From Beroe forskalii (lineage: Eukaryota > Ctenophora > Nuda > Beroida > Beroidae), in NCBI GenBank assembly GCA_011033025.1, contig WFMF01000242.1, positions 1-64,000 of the forward strand: a DNA stretch of 64,000 nucleotides. The letters run 5' to 3'. Within the stretch, counting starts at the first letter, position 1; every line of letters starts with the position of its first letter. The translations under genes were made by a program, and so were the position numbers. Shown here piece after piece: positions 55,601 to 64,000 of this stretch. Under the pieces are notes generated by a model. That model did no database searches. It saw nothing but the letters and a program-made list of their open reading frames with translations, and was not told the DNA's origin.

Positions 55601-57229
55601 CGACTTCTTTCAAAACTTCATTCTCACATAAAATCTGCATAGAATTAATAAGTTCCATTTTACCAGACGGCACACCTTTCAATAGCGAATAGCACTGCAT
55701 ATTTCCATCGTAAAGTATATTACTTTAGCTCACAGACACATTGCACACACGAGATTTAATATTATACAGTCAGGTTAACAGGTACGAAATTATCGTTATA
55801 TGAACTGTATAGTATGTGTAATTGTGTAACGCAGTCTGAAATCAGTCTATATTTGGCCTTATTGTGTTCCCAAGTTCTCTCCCTCTCTCTTTTTTCTAAT
55901 AGTGTCGCTAGAAAAATAGGCAGATTAACGCGACTAACTCACCACATATAATAGTGATAATGACGTCACTAACTTGGGAGAGTGGTGCTTTTCTGCATCA
56001 TATTGTAAACTTCATGCTTCGTTCCTGTGCGTGGGCGTGTGAAAACGCAGCGCACTCACGTGCACCCTTTTAGAGCTTTCAGAGCTGCGTAATGTTGGGT
56101 GTCTGATTTACCATGGCCTGTGTCTCGGAGAATGTAGTCTTCAGAGAACGGCGAGGTCAGTGTTTGAAGATGGAGTGAAGGAAGGAATAATGACCTGAAA
56201 CCAGTGTGGAGGGGAACACTGATTCATGAGGCATAAATTATAAGACTTAAAGGGGAGGTACTGTATCTAGCATTGAAAATATAAACATAGTCGGTTATTC
56301 GTTTCAGAAAGGTGGCATCTAGATTTCGAAAGATCTTTCACAGTCCACCATATCAATTGAGAACCCTTAGGAAGTAGGTAAAAAGGCCTGGGATATAAAG
56401 CAGAATACATAGAAAATGTTGAAGCCCCATTCATTTACTAGTTTATTAGCAAAGCGACTCATCCAATAGCACTGTTATCAACAATTCAATACTTAGATTT
56501 GTCCTTTCATTACTTTACGCATCGTCAATCAATCAAAGGAAAACAATTGTCTATTGTATGAATTTATAAATTTATGAACAAGCATTCCACGAACGTAATA
56601 ACATGAATGATATGGTAATTAGAACATTTATAAATTATAAAACTAAAATGTAAAACTAAACTTACAACTTATACTTTTAATTATTATATTGAATTTTAAC
56701 ATTTAATTCGGTGGCATTTATAAGTTATCATCTGAACTGCATACTTCGCATAATATTTGATATTATGTTAGCAAGCGATAAAGCCTACTACGGCTACACT
56801 TTTGATATCCTATATAATAGAGGCCCTTTTGGCGGCCTTACGAGGGTTTTCAATCAACCAATACATTAGATGAAATTTCAATTAACTAGAACCGGAATTT
56901 AGTCGGGCTTTGAAATTATGTTAATAAGGAATTATACGAATTCATAGTTAAAAATTTCTAAGCTATATGAATTTCAAGTTCACAGCATTTGACGCATTAT
57001 CAATCATCAATATCCTCATGTTTCAGATCCAATTTAAAGATGATGCAAATGCTGTGGACTTTTAAAAACGATAATATAGTTCGTTGCTTAAAGTTCGTTG
57101 CCAAATCATTCTGGCATGCCCTGAAACACCACACAATTGTCTCATGATTTCCATCAGATACCCGCCCCTGGGTCGGAAATGGCCGAGAAATCTCCAAACA
57201 CTGACCTCAGTGTTAACCCCTACTGCTTC
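52697..57229. other. Non-coding interval; possible second inversion junction
   Basis: No coding exon recognised. Contains copies of the TGATAATGACGTCA-type motif at ~54,163 and ~55,951, and a stem ACCCAT/ATGGGT followed by GAAAC at ~53,437-53,456 that looks vaguely like a PLE terminal hairpin but lacks a full hammerhead core. The right breakpoint of the proposed inversion should lie shortly after 52,696. Confidence 0.45.
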
Positions 57230-57835
57230 TCACTTAGCCTTCTTCTTCTTTGAGGGGGTCTTGGCTGCTGGGGCCTTGGCACCTCCCTTCTTTGCCGGTG
57301 GTGCTCCTTTTCCTCCTTTTCCTGCCTTAGCTTTGCTCTTCTTCTCCGTCAAGCCTCTGGGGAAGGAAGAGTCCGGGTCAGTCTCCGGTTCGGGTTCTGG
57401 TTCGGGCTCTGGTTCGGGTTCTGGGGTAGGCTCCTTCACTATGGGGTTTCCTTCCTCGTCCACAGGTAGAGGGTTCCCTTCCTCGTCAAAGAGAGTTGGT
57501 CCGGGGGTAGGGGTCGGTTCTCCCATCTCAGTCTCGCCACCGAAAGACACCGTTTTCTTGAGAGACCTAGCGTACATGGACTCCAAATCCTCCACCGTGT
57601 ATGGGTTATCCTTGTGGACCTTGTTCTTGAGGAAGAGACAGATCCCGACTGCAGTGGCGATCAGACAGACAATCAACATGATGGCAATAACAATGCCGAT
57701 GGCAGTACTGGAACTCTTGGCACAACATGAGGCTTCACCACAGCAATACTGGAGACTGGAGCACACGATGTTACCACATTTCACATCACCCAGTGATACC
57801 TCCAAGAGGAAGAGAAGTGTTGCCAATTCCAACAT
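57230..57835 (-). CDS. Small type I membrane protein with Cys-rich ectodomain, 201 aa
   Basis: A complete ATG-to-stop ORF without introns in the coding part. Residues 1-16 (MLELATLLFLLEVSLG) are a likely signal peptide. Residues ~17-42 form a short ectodomain with six Cys (KCGNIVCSSLQYCCGEASCC), a CC-rich pattern loosely like Shisa, CYYR1 and WBP1/VOPP1 proteins. Residues ~45-70 (IGIVIAIMLIVCLIATAVGI) are one membrane span. The cytoplasmic tail has a Tyr-containing stretch (DNPYTVEDLESMYARSL), two copies of DEEGNPL/I, an (EP)n run and a Lys/Ala/Gly-rich end. Those adaptor-like proteins work in trafficking, but similarity is only in architecture, so I do not assign a function. It has strong codon continuity and no frame break. 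Confidence 0.75.
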   Translation of the reverse strand: MLELATLLFLLEVSLGDVKCGNIVCSSLQYCCGEASCCAKSSSTAIGIVIAIMLIVCLIATAVGICLFLKNKVHKDNPYTVEDLESMYARSLKKTVSFGGETEMGEPTPTPGPTLFDEEGNPLPVDEEGNPIVKEPTPEPEPEPEPEPEPETDPDSSFPRGLTEKKSKAKAGKGGKGAPPAKKGGAKAPAAKTPSKKKKAK

Positions 57836-60810
57836 CGCCTACCATTCGCTACACCTGGGTTACTAGCTTCAGAATGGAATGATGTTGAATGGTGTCCAAT
57901 TCAATGTAGTAAATGATTTTGAAATATATGAATTCTCAGATTTTTAGAATTTCAGTATTTTAAGATCGACTATTTGAATACAGATTAAAATCTAAGTTTC
58001 CCATCGGTTAAGGATTTAAACTTTAAAAATCGATATAATATTTGCACCGCAGACAAAAGAAATTATTAAAAAGTTCCAGTTTGCATGTGAATCCTACTGT
58101 TTTAGTATGCTCTGGTATCCCTCCCTTAATAAGAAGGTTTAAAACAGTTTTAATGAAGCCGAGGGAGTTTTAGTAAGAACCCCTGTTAAAATTTGGTACT
58201 TGTAAATTTACTTGCCAGCATTAAAATATTACCGCTTCTTCTTTATTAACATTCATTGATGCTTCCATTCCTAGAAAGTCTTTCTTTGAGAAAGACTTTC
58301 CTATTTAAATTTGATCCATTTAACGAGCTATATATTCCATCAAACATTGAAGGAATGTTAGTGCATTTTTCTATTCGGACTCACTTTTAAATCTTAATTT
58401 TCAATGAAAAGAAGCGAAACTTACCTGCTGCTCTACAATATGGGAAGCCTATGTGATATTTTAGACGATTTGATTCTGACCAATCATACTCCAATACTCC
58501 ATTAGAAATTTCTAATTCACTCATACCAGGCTTATCTATACTTACCTCATCAGCTGATTAAGAATTTTCCTAAAGTTCTAAATTACAAAATTCAATAAAT
58601 TAGTTTAAACTTTGATAGCTAATTTGCAGTTTTAAATGAAAAATGCGGTTTCAAAAAGAATGTTTTTCTCCGCCTATTATGGTACCAGATGAATAACGTG
58701 GAATTCAAATTATTGAACAAACTTGAGGCAGAATAATGAGATAAGGATGAAAATAGAAACTTTCGTGACATTGTAGGGGCCATTATTTCTTGAGGTTATT
58801 TCGCTACAGGCCGTTGATTAACTCCAAGATAGCTGAAAACTGATAAGAATATCCTGAAGTTGCTTTCAATACGCCGATTTAGCATCAATGACAAATTATC
58901 TGCAATCCTAAAATTGTTGCCCAGAGTGATTTAAGTGTCAGTTCAATAAGATACGCTAATACAACTACATCATCTCTAATTAAAAGGCACCACAATATGC
59001 AATGAATGAGTGCAAAGCTTCGAGATCGGAGAAGAGAAGAGCTGCAAAACGAATGAAAATGTGCGCCGAAACATTGCAATGTAGACGCAGTTTTGCTGAA
59101 GCAACAAGCATTGCCTGTCCTCCGGCTAACAAAGTAACAAGTAGAGGCGAATGAGAATTCTGGCTATCGGAGATCGTGGAGCATGGCGGTTGATTCAGTG
59201 CATGCTGACCCGTCGATTGTTTACATGCAAATAGTTCAGATCATTAAAATAAAATGCACTGATAATAGCTATTACTCTGCTTATCATCAATCGATCGAAG
59301 TGAATCAGGGTTTAAATATTCAAGTTTAATGTTTAGGTATTGAATTTGAGTTGCAGTGTATGAATAGTAATTATATATATGGTGTTAGTTTTATTAGTGG
59401 TAAGGTTCAAATCGCAGTACTGCTGCTGCTGCAAGATTAAAAGATCGCTTTATTTAGCGCCGAAATATATAAAACAATGTTACTGTACATGAGAAATATG
59501 TATCCATATCATGATTATATAAAAGTTATGATGTGGTCGCTGGTGATAAGTCGGTATAATGAGTTTAAAGTTTGGCAGCAGAAAGCGGGGCATTTATCCT
59601 CTCAACTTTTGCGATATTCTCGAACAATCTGCGGCATATAATTTGAGAACTGTGTTCTTAATTAATTGGCAGTTGTGGTTTTATTTTCGGTTGATAAGTT
59701 GGCGGCATTATCAGCGATCAATGTGGTATTTTGCTGACATTGTCATCATCTATTTTGCTTGCGCGCCATTTGGCGCCATTGGGTGTCTAGAGAATTATAC
59801 TTGGTATTCCAGTCTCTTTGAATTCACATACTTTGAGAATCGTATTGTTCTCTTTTTCTGGCAATGGTTGGTTGTGAGTTAAGACGTTTTAAAATATTAT
59901 CGAGCTTTGAGATAATTACTCTTTGTTACATTGAACGGCAGTAGCCAGTCGTGGAAAGTCGAATTGGTGATTTACTGCATAGGTCAGTCAAGGTGCGGCT
60001 CGTCAATTCTTAATATTACATCCAATAGTATCACATATACAGATATACGTATCATAAATCATTTGAATAAGATAGACATTCGACATATGGAAACTTAAAA
60101 TGTTATCAGATATTCCAGGTTCAAACTTCTCTATTATCCTTGAGAATTGATCCATTTCATCACCTGAGAGCTGCTGAGACAAAGCCCGACTCAGATAGTA
60201 TGAAATTCACAGCAGCGATGTAAAGTTATCTCCTTCCCTTTGTCTCTGTAATTGCTTCGTAATTCATCTGCTACAGTAAAAGCTTCCAAGCTTCTCTGTT
60301 ATCCCGGTACAGTATCTCATTGTTAAGAATTCGGGCATGGTATTATAGGGACATGATATGAATAATGAATGTTCAGTATGAATGATGTATTATGGAAGTG
60401 TATATATTGATAATTTGCTAATTTGTAAATCAAGCTTAATATCTTGAATGCCGAAGTTGAAATCTGTAAAATAGACACTTTGAACTTCACCAGTTCGAGC
60501 ATTCTACTCCTTGCTTATGCCATCACCTCAACCTTGCACTGCTGATAATACGGAACCTGTGTTAGGCATATGAATATAGCTGTTAACACTCTAATATATG
60601 GCATGTATTGGAACTCCCACATGTGCTGGTATGTAAATATGTTGGAAGTTTGCCCTCACAGTTTACATGTAGAAGTGCAGTAGTTACCCATTATATTGTT
60701 ATTACTATTAGGTATTGTATAATATCACAACACCCCTCGTGTGTGGTATTTGTGTGAGATCACAGGGTATAACACCGGTTAGCAATACACACGGTTAATG
60801 CTGCTCTAAT

Positions 60811-60888
60811 GGTAATGATACAGGGTGTTGTAGCAATGAACTTAGTGTGGTAATGATACAAGGTGCTGTAGCAATGAACTTTGTGTGC
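60811..60888. repeat. 40-bp tandem duplication
   Basis: GGTAATGATACAGGGTGTTG followed by TAGCAATGAACTTAGTGT is repeated once with a few changes. Confidence 0.85.
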
Positions 60889-62082
60889 AAACCGCCTCCA
60901 CTTCGCTTCGGTAGTATTCTAAGTGAGCAGGTATTGATTATAGTAGCCAGAATCGTTAAGCTACTGAGCTAATGAAAGCAAGGTCCTGAGTCTTCGGAGA
61001 CAATGGTTTATCTCTGGTTCCGCTGTAAGTGGTGTCCCAAGTCCCCTGTGGTATCAGTATCCATAGCTCATTAGAGAACTTCCCATATTCATACCATGCG
61101 GACAGATACAATGAAATACAGTGTGCAATACTGTGTTTCATCTCTTCCCAGATTTGGCTACATAGCCTGTACACCTGGTAAGAGACCTGGAACCATTCAA
61201 CTGGTGTTCTCTCATTACCACCTGGAGTTACCCTATCATTCGTCTTCCTTCACCAGCTAGAAACGTCTTCCTACCCAGAGTTCCGTGACAGTTTCACAGT
61301 AATGCGGGAATTGTAAATGTCTACATTTCACTATTTTATGAACCTACGACAAACATGATATTTACCATGCTTCCTGTGACGCACTAAGACCACTCGTGAC
61401 CACTAGTGTGGGTGCCTAAGCTCTCTGAATGTTTTAGCACTATATAACACAGTGCTACATGAGTCACTGTAGCATCATATTTGGTGGTTTAAAGTAGTGT
61501 CCCTATCATGGTAGGAAATGTTGGAGTTATCCTCGCTAAATTGCCTACTTTTGAAATGCTGTAACTCAAAACGTAAGTCCTCTGACCACTGACTAAGACT
61601 ATGTTAAAGACTACTATCCTCTGGCTAAGACTAAATTAGTAGTACATTATTAATGCCAGATCCATTTACTCATGTTTACAAGTCATATATCGGACGTGTG
61701 ATATACTACACACCATGCTGTTTACATCTAGCACGTGGAATAATATAAGCAATGTCATCAACTTGATATGCTTATACATGAAAATGACGCTCTTGAATCC
61801 TTGATTTGAGTACATGTTGAGATTACTCCATTTCCAACACAATAATGCGCAATAAATTTGCAACTGTAGTAGGCATATTGTATATAAATATTATGAAGGT
61901 ACTCTTTTTGTTGGCAGAAATCGTCTAAAATGTGATGTGTTGGTCTCGAAGCGTTATTTCCTGGTGTGTGTTTTAATTCCCGTCCGATGATCCGTGTAAG
62001 CAAAATAAACAAACTGATCAATAGTCATCCCTACTCAATATCAAATGTTGAAAAGGCATCGTATTTCATTGGTTATATCGAG

Positions 62083-62487
62083 AGTGACGTCATTATCATG
62101 GGTTGAAATGGTGAGATGATGATGCAGAGTAATTTCCTTCAAGTTGAAAAGGATTCAAGAAATACCAGTAGGATTCTGTTGTTTGTTGTCCTATCACAAT
62201 ATTATTATAGATTGTGCCCACTGCCAAGAATAGATTTTAAAGTGAACATTGCCAGCCCAAAACATAACAAATGGTACTGATAAAGCTATCTCTATAAATG
62301 TTTAAATGCTGGTAGTGTATAGCTGTAATGAACCCAATGAATCACTAATTTAAAGAGCGATCGTATTATAAATTATACTTCCATTTTCTAGTACAATTAC
62401 TTTTATTTCTAGGGAACATTTCTTGTTCTCAAGGTCTCAAGGTATAACATCATCAAAGCACTACTTTCACCCATGATAATGACATCA
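62083..62487. mobile_element. ~405-bp MITE-like element
   Basis: Ends TGACGTCATTATCATGGGT at ~62,085 and the near-complement ACCCATGATAATGACATCA at ~62,468-62,486 are in inverted orientation and contain a CRE-like TGACGTCA. Same family as 36,862-37,556. No ORF. Confidence 0.65.
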
Positions 62488-62689
62488 TCTTTTGCCCGCG
62501 CACACCATTTCGGTAGTACACCTGATGTATCCTGTAATCATTAATTGTACGTTATTGTGCAGTGTAATTACACGTTATTGTTCTGTGCCTCTTAGTCCGA
62601 TGCAAATGTACTGCAGGCAATTAAAATACTGTATTATATTTAGAAAATCTGTCACTTGGTCTCACGAATCTGGCTTAGATCGATTATAT

Positions 62690-62910
62690 CGGTGTTTAAT
62701 AAGGTTGACACCAGTTTCAAGTATACCTGGCTGACGCTTAGCATCAAGTTTACCATGACCAGTGTTAAGCGACGTTAACACCAGTCTTTAATGCAGTTGA
62801 CACCAGTGTCAAGTATACCTGGCACCAGTGTTGAATTGTTAGGTGAAGTTGACACCAATGTTATTAAGTGAAGTTGACACCAGTTTGTGAAGTATAGCTG
62901 ACACCAAATT
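62690..62910. repeat. GTTGACACCAGT-type degenerate repeat
   Basis: Six or seven imperfect units of ~28-40 bp with the core GTTGACACCAGTTTCAAGTA, some inverted or shortened. Confidence 0.8.
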
Positions 62911-64000
62911 TAAAAGATATATCTCAGTCTATTTTTCACGTCTTAGTTTCTAACTTTCAACGTTAATTACGAAAGATTGAAAGTCCAAATTAAAGATATC
63001 AAATGATCGGCTCCTATGTTAATAACACTTTTAAATAACACTTTTTAAATAACACTTTTTCGTTTTTCTGCCATCGCAGGTTTTCAATTCCGTAGTTGGC
63101 AGCAGTTATTTGCCTATTTTGGTGCATCGGAGGCTTGTTGTTAAACACACATTACTTTACATAATAGGATGCACTGCCATTATTAGGGCTTAGGATGGTG
63201 GATTGATGGCGGCATCATCATGAAATAGAATGGTGAATTGATGACGTCATCGTCATGAAATAGAGTGTTGAGTTGATGAGGTTGAACCCTTGTGGAGTAT
63301 AATAATAGTGAGCATAATATGGTAGGTGTACTATTGTACTGTATTGCAGACGAATGCCGTGTGGGGTGTTCATGGCGGTATAAATACCACCTTATCTTAC
63401 CGCCCTTTCCTGGCCGGTAATATGTGCGACACCCTGGTGTAAATCACTGGAGAAGTGTATCTTGCAAGAGTCAAGTCTGCAAGAGTTAAGTCTGCAAGAG
63501 TGTAGGGTGGGTATTTCCCTATTGCAAACAGTGTTCAATGTACTATAGATCTATAGTAGTTGAAATAGTAGGGGTGGATATTCGCTATTTCAACTTTTCA
63601 AGCAGTTCAGTGTACAGTTCAATTTACCCACTTGTAGTTTCAGAAATATTAGCCCTCACCCTAATCTAAGTGTACCGAGTGAAAGGTCATTAACTTCCCA
63701 CTTTAGACTGTGATAATGACGTCACTCTCGCGGCCTATTATTATTCTGATGCTTTGCTTCGTGTGAGACGGTGGAATGCGACTTAATTTGTGACTAATTT
63801 AGTGTGTGTGAGAGAGAGAAATGCTGCTGTGACCAAGTATGATTTCAGCGGAATGGAATACAGTTCTTGATTCCTGAAATGAAATATCACGACACGATTT
63901 TCGGTCCGATTAGGCTCGAAACACTAATTCCGCTTTCGGGTAACTTGTTGCATCGAGAGAGACGACGAGTCAGGAGTAATTTGAAGTAATTTCAGGAGTA

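Larger units (their letters stand above)
57836..64000. other. Long interval without recognised genes
   Basis: About 6 kb upstream of the membrane-protein gene with only short, motif-free ORFs. Includes the small repeats and the MITE listed separately, and motif copies at ~63,240 and ~63,707. It may include the promoter and 5' non-coding exons of the 57.8-kb gene; a donor-like site is not obvious. Confidence 0.5.

Noticed and set aside
59400-59440. Possible tRNA T-arm (GGTTCAAATC)
   Set aside because: No matching D-arm, anticodon arm or acceptor stem surrounds it; a CTG microsatellite follows directly.
52697-64000. Continuation of the plus-strand PITP gene to the right
   Set aside because: I looked for the GRGPL, CAYKL and HRQAW blocks on the plus strand and found none in this interval.

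Overview
The window is animal nuclear DNA. Genes are split by short GT-AG introns, the base composition is AT-rich, and the recognisable genes are metazoan: an RdgB/PITPNM lipid-transfer protein, a microsomal-type epoxide hydrolase, the tRNA thiolation subunit CTU2, a JmjC hydroxylase and a P2X7-ballast-type domain. Ty3/gypsy, esterase-ORF1 LINE-type and Penelope-like retroelements and several MITE families suggest a marine invertebrate; the species cannot be fixed. The first ~110 bases are homopolymer-rich and look like a low-quality contig end.

Layout. 0-9.5 kb: a decayed Ty3/gypsy element (minus) next to a LINE-like element (minus) whose 1,706-codon ORF joins a signal peptide and membrane segments, a Gln/Pro/His repeat, coiled coils and an SGNH-esterase remnant. 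9.7-15.6 kb: eight full copies and one half copy of an unrecognised repeat ending in an Sm-like site and a terminal hairpin whose stem covaries between copies, the 3' architecture of snRNAs and SL RNAs. 15.8-27.0 kb (minus): eleven exons of a PITPNM/RdgB gene, from the middle of the PITP domain through a VAP-binding FFAT motif and most of the DDHD domain. One intron holds a TTAA-flanked DNA element carrying a P2X7-ballast ORF. 27.8-31.1 kb (minus): a nearly intronless gene joining a TPT/SLC35-like transporter, a polysaccharide-pyruvyl-transferase-like domain and a DXD glycosyltransferase, broken by three apparent +1 frameshifts. 32.7-34.6 kb (plus): C-terminal half of an EPHX1-like epoxide hydrolase. 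36.3-39.6 kb (plus): CTU2 in two exons. 40.7-45.2 kb (minus): JmjC dioxygenase with a C-terminal EF-hand. 46.6-49.2 kb (plus): decayed Penelope-like element with a possible hammerhead core. 51.9-52.7 kb (plus): three exons encoding the N-terminal part of a PITP domain, exactly the part missing from the minus-strand PITPNM gene. 57.2-57.8 kb (minus): a small single-pass membrane protein. The rest to 64 kb has no gene I recognise.

Three themes stand out. The PITPNM gene appears split by an inversion of about 25 kb, real or an assembly error. Minisatellites built from exon edges and their splice sites occur at five exon boundaries in three unrelated genes. The transporter/pyruvyltransferase-like/glycosyltransferase fusion has a chemical logic, because TPT carriers include PEP translocators and pyruvyltransferases use PEP, although the expected catalytic Arg/His pair of the middle domain is replaced.
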